Shown: positions 1 through 6,317 of the stretch, piece by piece
How the letters are laid out: each line of letters opens with the position of its first letter
Numbering within the stretch: the first letter of the stretch is position 1
NCBI GenBank assembly: GCA_000431075.1
Contig: HF986900.1
Coordinates: 38,338-49,227, forward strand
DNA: 10,890 bases
Source of the DNA: Firmicutes bacterium CAG:555
GTDB lineage: Bacteria > Bacillota > Clostridia > Oscillospirales > Oscillospiraceae
Direction of reading: 5' to 3'
The notes under the pieces: model-generated
Told to the model about the DNA's origin: nothing
Databases searched by the model: none
Seen by the model: the letters and a program-made list of their open reading frames with translations, nothing else
Position numbers and translations under genes: made by a program

Positions 1-2
1 CC

Positions 3-572
3 CCCCCACCCCCCGCCGCACCCCCTCCAACCTCGACCCCGAGCCCGACTCCAACTCCAACTCCAACGCCTACCCCTACGCCCACGCCGAAGCCCACAAC
101 GCCGCCCAAGGTGGCAGCATTTTACGCAGCACAAAAGGCGTTTTCAAACTACGCCGTGCCTTCAAATGTGTCATATGATTATTCTGCGCTGCCGTTTAAG
201 TATACAAGCCCGGTAAAAGGTGTAACCTCCTCGGGCTTCGGCTACCGAGAGCACCCCATTCAAAACGAGGTCAAGTACCACTACGGCACGGACTTTGCGG
301 CAAACACCGGTGAAAAGGTGTGCGCCTTTGCCGACGGCACGATATACGCCATCGGTGAAAATGACAGCTACGGCAAGTATGTCATCATAGACCACGACGA
401 CGGTTACCGCACGCTTTACGCCCATTGCAGCAAGCATTTGAAAGGCAGCGGCAAAGTCAAAAGGGGAGAGGCGATAGCCCTTGTCGGCGAGACGGGAGCT
501 GCCACCGGACCGCACCTGCATTTTGAACTTATGAAAGGTCAAACCTACCTCAACCCCGAGTTTTACATATGA
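3..572 (+). CDS. M23 (LytM-type) metallopeptidase, SpoIVFA-like position, 5' partial
   Basis: This is the C-terminal 189 codons of a zinc peptidase of family M23, whose members cut peptidoglycan cross-bridges or act as non-enzymatic sporulation adaptors. The frame is open from base 3 with no stop, so the gene begins before the window. The first ~35 residues are a Pro/Thr-rich linker. The M23 domain covers roughly residues 75-189 of the visible part. The metal ligands are visible as His and Asp in HYGTD (His codon 279-281) and the second His of GPHLHFE. The catalytic-type histidines are in LYAH and the first His of HLH, so the site looks intact. B. subtilis SpoIVFA has a degenerate LytM domain, so this protein could be an active cell-wall hydrolase or a SpoIVFA counterpart. 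The stop overlaps the next start as ATGA (569-572), which implies translational coupling to the M50 protease. The family call is firm; the sporulation role is inferred from the neighbour. Confidence 0.88.
   Translation, partial: PPPPAAPPPTSTPSPTPTPTPTPTPTPTPKPTTPPKVAAFYAAQKAFSNYAVPSNVSYDYSALPFKYTSPVKGVTSSGFGYREHPIQNEVKYHYGTDFAANTGEKVCAFADGTIYAIGENDSYGKYVIIDHDDGYRTLYAHCSKHLKGSGKVKRGEAIALVGETGAATGPHLHFELMKGQTYLNPEFYI
45..86 (+). repeat. Hexanucleotide tract encoding seven Pro-Thr dipeptides
   Basis: Seven consecutive units of the form CCN-ACN encode (Pro-Thr)x7 in frame with the M23 domain, and flanking codons are also Pro/Thr rich. Two adjacent units are identical (CCAACT at 51-62), while the others differ only at third positions. 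This is a coding linker of the kind that separates a membrane anchor or wall-binding part from a catalytic domain. Confidence 0.85.
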
Positions 573-1159
573 AAAGGGTAGATATCAGCGCCGGAGCAAT
601 ACTTTTGCTCTCGGTCATTTACTTTTTCGGGGGCATGACGAGCCTTGCGGCGCTGCTGCTTGCCGTTTTAGTCCACGAGCTTGGTCACATTGCGGCAATT
701 GAATTATGCGGCGGCAGGGTGCATGGTCTCAAGGTCAGTGTTAGCGGACTTTGCATAAATTGCTCCGATGCAGGCGGTACTTTGGAAAGTGTCATTTGTT
801 TATGCGCCGGCCCTGCGGCGGGCTTTGCTCTTGCTTATGCCGCATCATACCTCGGCAACCTGAGCCAAAACCTGCTGCTTATAAAAGCAGCGGGCTTCAG
901 CCTTGTCTTGTCGGTGTACAACTTACTGCCTGCCTTGCCGCTTGACGGCGGGCGGGCACTTGAGTGCATTGCCCGATTCTTCGGCGGCACCGTATTTGCA
1001 CAGACGCTGCTTGAGATTTCCGGAATGCTCACGGGTACGGCGCTGCTGTTTGCGGGAGCGTATTTCATTCGCCGCTCGTTCGGTGCAGCGCTGCTTATCG
1101 CCGGAGTGTGGGTATTAACGGCACAAACGGGTATTGTAAAAAACGGTGCAATGTTGTAA
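569..1159 (+). CDS. spoIVFB: M50 intramembrane zinc metalloprotease, SpoIVFB-like
   Basis: This is a 196-residue, strongly hydrophobic site-2-protease family member. The zinc motif HELGH lies at residues 36-40 inside a membrane segment. The second conserved motif, NLLPALPLDGGRAL at 118-131, supplies the third ligand, Asp126. An AGP stretch at 80-82 and several further hydrophobic segments complete the fold. In B. subtilis, SpoIVFB sits in the outer forespore membrane and cleaves pro-sigma-K when released from SpoIVFA and BofA. The short length, the lack of a PDZ domain and the coupling to an M23 gene all fit the SpoIVFB group rather than RseP. The start is the ATG of an ATGA overlap with the M23 gene. 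No CBS domain is seen at the C-terminus. The M50 family is certain; the pro-sigma-K role is inferred, since other short M50 proteins share these motifs. Confidence 0.85.
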   Translation: MKRVDISAGAILLLSVIYFFGGMTSLAALLLAVLVHELGHIAAIELCGGRVHGLKVSVSGLCINCSDAGGTLESVICLCAGPAAGFALAYAASYLGNLSQNLLLIKAAGFSLVLSVYNLLPALPLDGGRALECIARFFGGTVFAQTLLEISGMLTGTALLFAGAYFIRRSFGAALLIAGVWVLTAQTGIVKNGAML

Positions 1160-1162
1160 AAT
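1134..1162 (+). promoter_or_regulatory. Candidate promoter inside the end of the M50 gene
   Basis: TTGTAA (1134-1139) and TAAAAT (1157-1162) are separated by 17 bases, with a predicted start near 1169 and a ribosome site at 1181. The -10 hexamer matches consensus at five of six positions and the -35 at four. It would drive the radical SAM gene independently of the peptidase genes. It lies in AT-rich coding sequence, so a chance match is possible. Confidence 0.35.
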
Positions 1163-1191
1163 TACAAAGATAAACTGTTTGGAGATTTTAC

Positions 1192-3027
1192 ATGGATAAA
1201 AAACTTGAGCGCATACTGCCGAGAGTGCAGAAGCCTGCACGCTACACCGGCGGCGAATATAATCAGATAATAAAAAACAAGGACGAGGTCGATGTCAGGG
1301 TGGCGTTCTGCTTTCCCGATACCTACGAGATAGGCATGTCAAACCTCGGCATGGGCATACTCTACTCAACGATGAACGAGCTGCCGTATGTCTGGTGCGA
1401 GCGTGTGTATGCGCCATGGGGCGACATGTACGAGGAGATGAAAAAGTCCGATGTCAAGCTCTATGCGCTTGAAAGCGGCGACCCCATTTCCGAGCACGAT
1501 GTGCTGGCGTTCTCAGTCGGCTACGAGATGGCTTACACCACGGTGCTTGACATGATGGACATGGCGGGACTGCCTATCCACAGTGCCGAAAGAACTGAGC
1601 TTCTGCCGCTTGTGCTCATCGGCGGTACGGCAGCACTGAACCCCGAACCCATGGCGGATTTTGTGGACATTTTCCTTCTCGGTGAGGGCGAGGAGATGAA
1701 TAACGAGCTTTTGGCGCTCATCCATGATGCGAAGCAAAACGGCTGGAGTAAGGCGGAGTTTCTTAAAAAAGCCTGCAACATCGGCGGCGTTTATGTCCCG
1801 AGCTTCTATACGCCAGTTTATAACGATGATAATACAATAAACCGCATCGAAGTCGCCGACGGTGCGCCCGAGCGTGTCACGAAGCGCATCATAGCCGACC
1901 TTGACAAGGTGCATTTTCCGCTTCATCCCGTTGTTCCCTCGACCGAGGTCATCCATGACCGAGTCAATCTCGAACTTTTCCGCGGCTGCGTGCGTGGCTG
2001 CCGTTTCTGTCAGGCAGGTCATGTTTACAGACCCATTAGAGCAAAAAGCCCGGAGCTTCTTATCGAGCAGGGCAAGGCGCTTCTCAAAAACACCGGCTGC
2101 CAGGATATCACGCTGCTGTCGCTAAGCTCAAGCGACTACCGGCATCTTTCGTGCATCTGTGACGGCCTGCTTGAATACTGCGAGCCTCGCAGCATAGGTC
2201 TGTCTCTGCCGTCACTGCGTGCCGATAACTTTTCCATCGAGATAATGCACAAGCTGCAAAAGACCCGCAAGAGCGGCCTCACCTTTGCACCAGAGGCAGG
2301 AAGCCAGCGCCTGCGTGATGCGATAAACAAGAATGTCACGGAGGAGGATCTTCTAAACACCTGTCGTCTGGCATTTGAGGGTGGCTGGAACAATGTAAAG
2401 CTTTACTTCATGCTCGGCCTTCCCACCGAGACCGAGGAGGATATTCTCGGCATAGCGGAGCTTGCAAACCAAGTTCTGCACACATGGCGGCTTTATGCCA
2501 AGAACAAAAACAGGGGAGTGCGCATAACCGTGTCGACCTCCTGCTTCGTGCCGAAGCCGCACAGTCCGTTCCAGTGGGAAAAGCAGAACACGATGGACGA
2601 GTATATTGCCAAGGTTAACCTCCTGCGTGATAGTATAAAAGCCAAGAATGTGGTCTACAACTGGCACGACCCGCAGACAAGTTATATCGAGGCGACCCTC
2701 TCCCGAGGTGACCGCCGCATGGGCAAGGTAATCGAAAATGTTTGGCGCAGCGGCGGCAGGCTTGAAGCATGGACCGATTATTTCTCGTTTGACCGCTGGA
2801 TGCAGGCATTTGACAACGCCGGCGTTGACCCGACCTTCTATGCGCACCGTGAGCGCTGCAAGGACGAGGTCATGCCGTGGGATGTTGTTGATGTCGGCGT
2901 GCGTAAAGAGCATTTGTGGCACGAAAAGGAGCAGTGCTATCGCTCCGAGCTTTCGCCCGACTGCCGCAAGCAGTGCTCGGCCTGCGGTGCCGCAAAGCTT
3001 TTGAAGGGAGGACGCTGCGATGGATAA
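1192..3027 (+). CDS. TIGR03960-type radical SAM protein
   Basis: This 611-residue protein matches a conserved but uncharacterised radical SAM family with an N-terminal B12-binding-like region. An early block with FPDTYEIGMSNLG is typical of the family. The radical SAM cluster motif CxxxCxxC is at Cys266, Cys270 and Cys273 within RGCVRGCRFCQAG. Downstream are the glycine-rich and TFAPEAGS-like strands of the barrel. The C-terminus carries a second CxxxCxxC at Cys591, Cys595 and Cys598, preceded by Cys582, which could hold another iron-sulfur cluster. A ribosome site GGAGA (1181-1185) is 6 bases before the ATG. The gene overlaps the DUF2344 gene by 8 bases. In many anaerobes the two are neighbours or fused, so they very likely act together. 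The reaction and substrate are unknown; links to RNA or ribosome modification have been suggested only from gene neighbourhood. Confidence 0.9.
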   Translation: MDKKLERILPRVQKPARYTGGEYNQIIKNKDEVDVRVAFCFPDTYEIGMSNLGMGILYSTMNELPYVWCERVYAPWGDMYEEMKKSDVKLYALESGDPISEHDVLAFSVGYEMAYTTVLDMMDMAGLPIHSAERTELLPLVLIGGTAALNPEPMADFVDIFLLGEGEEMNNELLALIHDAKQNGWSKAEFLKKACNIGGVYVPSFYTPVYNDDNTINRIEVADGAPERVTKRIIADLDKVHFPLHPVVPSTEVIHDRVNLELFRGCVRGCRFCQAGHVYRPIRAKSPELLIEQGKALLKNTGCQDITLLSLSSSDYRHLSCICDGLLEYCEPRSIGLSLPSLRADNFSIEIMHKLQKTRKSGLTFAPEAGSQRLRDAINKNVTEEDLLNTCRLAFEGGWNNVKLYFMLGLPTETEEDILGIAELANQVLHTWRLYAKNKNRGVRITVSTSCFVPKPHSPFQWEKQNTMDEYIAKVNLLRDSIKAKNVVYNWHDPQTSYIEATLSRGDRRMGKVIENVWRSGGRLEAWTDYFSFDRWMQAFDNAGVDPTFYAHRERCKDEVMPWDVVDVGVRKEHLWHEKEQCYRSELSPDCRKQCSACGAAKLLKGGRCDG

Positions 3028-3679
3028 GTACAGACTTTTGTTTTCCAAGACCGGCAGAGCTGTTTATATCTCGCATCTTGACCTCATGCGCACGCTCACG
3101 AGAGCTTTTCTGCGTGCCGAGTGCCGCTTAAAATATTCCGAGGGCTTTAACCCGCACCCGCAGATATCCATTGCGCTTCCGCTGTCGGTCGGTGCCGAGA
3201 GCATTTGTGAGATAATGGACTTTAAGCTCCTTGAGGACAGGCAGCCGCAGGATATACTCGATGCGCTGTCAAAGCAGCTTCCCGAGGGCATCGAGGCAAT
3301 CAAGGTGTATTCCTCCGAGCACAAGGTCAAGGAACTAAAATGGATCAAGATATCCGGCGTTTTTGAGTACGACGAGCGCAGCGCCGAGGAAATGGCGGCA
3401 AAGCTCAGCGAGTTTTACGCACAGGATAGCATCGTCATCACCAAAAAGACCAAGCGCGGCATGGGTGAGAGCGATATAGCACCCGCAATCAAGGAGATAT
3501 CGTTTGCGGCTGACGGCAGCGATGTACGGCTCAATGCCATTATCTCCGCCCAAGAGCCGACACTCAACCCTGAGCTGCTTGCCGAGGCAACAAGACAGCT
3601 TTGCCCCGATATAGCACCCGATTTTGCAAAATTCCGCAGGCTTGAGGTGTTTGACGAAAATATGGGAGTTTTCCGCTAA
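3020..3679 (+). CDS. DUF2344 radical SAM-linked protein (TIGR03936 type)
   Basis: This 219-residue protein is of the DUF2344 family, the standard partner of TIGR03960 radical SAM proteins. The N-terminal signature is clear: KTGRAVYISHLDLMRTLTRA at about residues 10-29, followed by a YSEGFNPHPQISIALPL stretch that is nearly invariant in the family. The C-terminal half is less conserved and ends in a short basic/acidic tail. The ATG lies inside the 3' end of the radical SAM gene and has its own strong ribosome site, AAGGGAGG (3004-3011), 8 bases upstream. No membrane segment, signal peptide or cysteine cluster was noticed, so it is probably a cytoplasmic accessory or substrate-binding subunit. 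No terminator follows; the rplS promoter begins 8 bases after the stop. Function is unknown. Confidence 0.88.
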   Translation: MDKYRLLFSKTGRAVYISHLDLMRTLTRAFLRAECRLKYSEGFNPHPQISIALPLSVGAESICEIMDFKLLEDRQPQDILDALSKQLPEGIEAIKVYSSEHKVKELKWIKISGVFEYDERSAEEMAAKLSEFYAQDSIVITKKTKRGMGESDIAPAIKEISFAADGSDVRLNAIISAQEPTLNPELLAEATRQLCPDIAPDFAKFRRLEVFDENMGVFR

Positions 3680-3686
3680 AAAGTGC

Positions 3687-3715
3687 TTGCAATACAAGAC
3701 TTTGTGTGATAGTAT
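3687..3715 (+). promoter_or_regulatory. rplS promoter with extended -10
   Basis: TTGCAA (3687-3692) and TAGTAT (3710-3715) are 17 bases apart, and TGA at 3707-3709 gives an extended -10 (TGn). Transcription would start near 3722, leaving a leader of about 98 bases before rplS. This is a sigma-A type promoter placed directly after the DUF2344 stop codon. Confidence 0.7.
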
Positions 3716-3721
3716 ATTATG

Positions 3722-3811
3722 GCTTGTGCAGATATGGTACGAGCTATCAAGCGGTCCTCTGCCGAGACCCAAAGGGAGTCCTCCGGCACGAACGCCTTAA
3801 GTAAAGGAAGG
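3722..3811 (+). promoter_or_regulatory. Structured rplS leader, candidate L19 autoregulatory leader
   Basis: The ~98-base untranslated leader can fold into nested stems. A closing stem pairs 3749-3753 with 3793-3798, with one bulged C. A 5-bp stem pairs TGCCG (3760-3764) with CGGCA (3784-3788). An apical stem pairs 3766-3770 with 3775-3780 around a bulged A at 3777. The ribosome site AGGAAGG (3805-3811) lies just 3' of the closing stem. An L19 leader family that senses the ribosomal protein is known upstream of rplS in Bacillota, and position and architecture fit. I cannot score it against the covariance model, and no attenuator hairpin is obvious, so control at translation initiation is the simpler reading. 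Confidence 0.55.
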
Positions 3812-3819
3812 ATTAGACT

Positions 3820-4161
3820 ATGGATCTGATCAAAGTTCTCAGCGAACAGTACATGAAGCCCGAACTGCCCGAACTGAATGTCGGCGACACCGTCCGCATC
3901 ACCGTTCGTGTAAAGGAAGGCAGCCGTGAGCGCAACCAGGCTTTTGAAGGCACAATCATTGCCAAGAAGCATGGCAGCATCAACGAGACCATCACCGTCC
4001 GTCGTATTTCCTACGGCGTAGGCTGCGAGAAGGTCTTCCCCGTACACTCTCCCTCCATCGTCTCCGTAGAGACAGTCCGCCGCGGTAAAGTCCGCAGAGC
4101 AAAGCTGTATTACCTGCGTGAGCGTGTCGGTAAGAGCGCAAAGGTCAAGGAGCGTCTGTAA
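3820..4161 (+). CDS. rplS: 50S ribosomal protein L19
   Basis: This 113-residue protein has the usual bacterial length for L19, which sits at the 30S-50S interface of the large subunit. Diagnostic segments are VGDTVRITVRVKEG (about 22-35), the RNQAFEGTII block, VFPVHSPSI near residue 72, and GKVRRAKLYYLRER near the C-terminus. Codon choice favours C-ending codons such as ATC, GTC and ACC more than in the flanking genes, as expected for a highly expressed gene. The gene is a single-gene transcription unit, with its own promoter and leader upstream and a strong terminator 22 bases after the stop. The start follows the AGGAAGG ribosome site by 8 bases. Confidence 0.98.
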   Translation: MDLIKVLSEQYMKPELPELNVGDTVRITVRVKEGSRERNQAFEGTIIAKKHGSINETITVRRISYGVGCEKVFPVHSPSIVSVETVRRGKVRRAKLYYLRERVGKSAKVKERL

Positions 4162-4182
4162 GCTCAAGACCCACAAATGGTC

Positions 4183-4210
4183 AAAAAAAGAGGCATCAGC
4201 CTCTTTTTTT
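4183..4210 (+). terminator. Intrinsic terminator after rplS
   Basis: AAAAAAAGAGGC (4183-4194) is perfectly complementary to GCCTCTTTTTTT (4199-4210), giving a 12-bp stem, a 4-base ATCA loop and a run of seven T. The A-tract on the 5' arm makes it symmetrical, so it could also stop transcription from the opposite strand. It isolates rplS from the lepB operon. Confidence 0.93.
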
Positions 4211-4211
4211 G

Positions 4212-4241
4212 TTGCCTAAATGCGGTTAAAGAGTGTATAAT
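4212..4241 (+). promoter_or_regulatory. Promoter of the lepB-rbgA-rnhB-yraN-thrC operon
   Basis: TTGCCT (4212-4217) is followed after 18 bases by a perfect TATAAT (4236-4241), giving a predicted start near 4248 and a short 5' leader. It begins immediately after the rplS terminator and is the only clear promoter before the five-gene cluster. Confidence 0.7.
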
Positions 4242-4273
4242 GATTAGAACCACAAGTATCAGAGGTAATGCAA

Positions 4274-4843
4274 ATGAAAAAGGCTGATAATAAAAAGAAG
4301 AAAACCGAGGAGACCGTATCCAAAAGAGCAGAGGTCTATGACTGGATACAGTGCATTGTGTATGCGCTTATAGCCTGCGTCTTGGTGTTTGTGTTCTTTG
4401 TAAGGCTCGTTGATGTTGTCGGCTCTTCGATGCACCCCACGCTCGAGGATGGCGACAAGATGGTCGTCACGAACCTGCTTTATAAGCCCAAGCAGGGAGA
4501 TATAATCGTGTTCCAAAAGGACGATTACGCAGACTACGCTCTTGTTAAGCGTGTCATTGCGACCGAGATGCAGACAGTCGAGATAGATTTTGACAAGCAC
4601 ATTGTCTATGTCGACGGCGAAGCGCTTGATGAGCCGTATATAGCCGAGCCGACAGCAAATAAGATAGACTTCACCGGCATTCAGATAGTACCGCCCGGCT
4701 GTGTGTTCGTCATGGGCGACAACCGCAACGACTCGACCGACAGCCGTGATGAGCGTATTGGCATGGTCGATACCCGTGATATCATCGGCAAGGTAGTATT
4801 CATCGCTTTCCCGTTTGACCATATAGGATCACCGTATAAATAA
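4274..4843 (+). CDS. lepB: Signal peptidase I
   Basis: Type I signal peptidase (family S26) removes signal peptides from exported proteins at the outer face of the membrane. From the chosen start it is 189 residues, a typical size for Gram-positive SipS-type enzymes. A lysine-rich cytoplasmic N-terminus is followed by one membrane anchor (about residues 25-43). The catalytic Ser52 lies in GSSMHPTL, the general-base Lys92 in DYALVKRVI, and the family box GDNRNDSTDSRD near residue 150 is intact. The ATG at 4274 is preferred because AGAGG (4261-4265) is 8 bases before it. An in-frame ATG at 4268 would be only 2 bases from that site and adds two residues. It is the first gene of the operon and ends 5 bases before rbgA. 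Confidence 0.96.
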   Translation: MKKADNKKKKTEETVSKRAEVYDWIQCIVYALIACVLVFVFFVRLVDVVGSSMHPTLEDGDKMVVTNLLYKPKQGDIIVFQKDDYADYALVKRVIATEMQTVEIDFDKHIVYVDGEALDEPYIAEPTANKIDFTGIQIVPPGCVFVMGDNRNDSTDSRDERIGMVDTRDIIGKVVFIAFPFDHIGSPYK

Positions 4844-4848
4844 TTGCT

Positions 4849-5721
4849 ATGGCAGATACAAATTTTGAAAAAATGAATATTCAGTGGTTTCCCGGCCACA
4901 TGACCAAGGCTCAGCGCATGATAGAGGACAGCATCAAGCTTGTCGATGCCGTGTGCGAAATACTTGACGCAAGAATACCGAACTCAAGCCGCAATCCGGA
5001 TATAGACAGGCTTGCAGCCGGTAAGCCGCGACTTATTATCCTAAACCGTGTCGACCTTGCCGACCCCGCCGTGACCGCACAGTGGAAAAAGCACTTTGAG
5101 GCGCAAGGGATAAAGATACTCGAGACCGATGCAAAGACCGGCAAGGGCGTAAACGGCTTTGTTCCGGCGCTCCGCGAGCTGCTGGCGGATAAAATTGCCG
5201 ATTACGCCGCAAAGGGTCAGGTGTCCCGCCCGCTGCGCGTTATGATACTCGGTATCCCAAATGTCGGGAAGTCTACATTCATAAATAAGGTGGCAAAGCG
5301 CAAGGCCGCCGTGGCAGGGGACAAGCCCGGCGTTACCCGTGGCAAGCAGTGGATAAGCATCGACCGTGGCCTTGACCTTCTCGACACCCCGGGCATACTT
5401 TGGCCGAAGTTCGATTCGCAGGAGGTTGGCGAAATGCTCGCTATAACCAATGCAATAAAGGCTGATGTCCTCGATAAAGAGACACTGGGCGCAAATTTCA
5501 TGCTCAGACTGCGTGAAATGTACCCCGATGCACTGACACAGCGCTATAAATTCGTCCCCGACCCCGAAATGAACGGTTATGAGCTGCTTGAGGAAGCGGC
5601 AAAAAAGCGTGGCTTTTTGGTATCAAAGGGCGAATATGACATTGAGCGGATGGCAAATACCCTGCTTGGCGAGTACCACGACGGCAAGCTCGGCAGGATC
5701 AGCTTGGAGAAACCGGAATGA
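4849..5721 (+). CDS. rbgA: Ribosome biogenesis GTPase YlqF/RbgA
   Basis: This 290-residue protein is a circularly permuted GTPase that acts late in 50S assembly. The N-terminal signature IQWFPGHMTKA (11-21) and the DARIPNSSRNP stretch (40-50) are typical. The permuted order is visible: G4 (NRVD, 66-69) comes before G1 (GIPNVGKST, 135-143) and G3 (DTPG, 179-182). The G4 motif has Arg where most GTPases have Lys (NKxD). The C-terminal ~90 residues form the helical ANTAR-like RNA-binding region. No Shine-Dalgarno is seen close to the ATG at 4849, which is 5 bases after the lepB stop, so coupling to lepB is likely. Met9 (4873) aligns with the B. subtilis N-terminus but has no ribosome site either. 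The stop overlaps the rnhB start as ATGA. Confidence 0.95.
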   Translation: MADTNFEKMNIQWFPGHMTKAQRMIEDSIKLVDAVCEILDARIPNSSRNPDIDRLAAGKPRLIILNRVDLADPAVTAQWKKHFEAQGIKILETDAKTGKGVNGFVPALRELLADKIADYAAKGQVSRPLRVMILGIPNVGKSTFINKVAKRKAAVAGDKPGVTRGKQWISIDRGLDLLDTPGILWPKFDSQEVGEMLAITNAIKADVLDKETLGANFMLRLREMYPDALTQRYKFVPDPEMNGYELLEEAAKKRGFLVSKGEYDIERMANTLLGEYHDGKLGRISLEKPE

Positions 5722-6317
5722 CGGAGCTTTGGAAGCTTGAAAACGAGATATATGCCGAGGGGGTTGAACTCATCTGCGGCGTTGACGAGGCAGGCCGAGG
5801 CCCGCTTGCAGGTCCTGTCTGCGCAGCGGCGGTCATTTTGCCGAGGGACATTGAGATAGCTGATCTTAATGATTCCAAAAAGCTCACGGATAAAAAGCGT
5901 GAGGCGCTGTACGATGTTATCTGCGAAAATGCCATTACCTACGGCATCGCCTTTGCAAGCGTTGAGGAGATAGAGAGCATCAACATCCTGAACGCCGCCA
6001 TGCTTGCCATGAACAGAGCGATAGAAAAGCTTGCTCCGCAGCCGCAGCTTGCACTCATAGACGGCAACCGCAACAGTGCGATAAATATCCCGAGCCGCTG
6101 CGTTATAAAGGGCGACGCAAAGTGCGCCGATATTGCCGCGGCGTCTATACTCGCAAAGGTGACCCGTGACCGATATATGCTTGAAATGGCGGAAAAGTAC
6201 CCGGAGTACCATTTTGAAAAGCACAAGGGCTACGGTACAAAGCTGCACTACGAGGCACTGCGTGAGCATGGACCGAGCGAGATACATCGCCCGAGCTTTC
6301 TGAGGAAGATGCACTGA
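5718..6317 (+). CDS. rnhB: Ribonuclease HII
   Basis: This 199-residue enzyme cuts the RNA strand of RNA-DNA hybrids and removes single ribonucleotides embedded in DNA. The active-site set is visible: Asp23 and Glu24 in GVDEAGRGPLAGP, Asp115 in LIDGN, and Asp133 in IKGDAK, followed by the family stretch DIAAASILAKVTRD. The region after residue 160 carries the GYGTKLHYEAL segment. Length is normal for the bacterial family, with no extra N-terminal domain. The ATG overlaps the rbgA stop by 4 bases and has its own ribosome site GGAG at 5706-5709. Pairing with rbgA upstream and yraN downstream is a common bacterial arrangement. Confidence 0.97.
   Translation: MTELWKLENEIYAEGVELICGVDEAGRGPLAGPVCAAAVILPRDIEIADLNDSKKLTDKKREALYDVICENAITYGIAFASVEEIESINILNAAMLAMNRAIEKLAPQPQLALIDGNRNSAINIPSRCVIKGDAKCADIAAASILAKVTRDRYMLEMAEKYPEYHFEKHKGYGTKLHYEALREHGPSEIHRPSFLRKMH

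Noticed and set aside
1..44. C-rich stretch at the window start as a regulatory or structured DNA element
   Set aside because: It translates in frame as part of the Pro-rich linker, so codon composition explains it. A sequencing error in the C run cannot be excluded.
111..113. GTG as the start of the M23 peptidase gene
   Set aside because: The same frame is open upstream to base 3 and encodes a coherent Pro-Thr linker. There is no ribosome site before the GTG, so the gene starts before the window.
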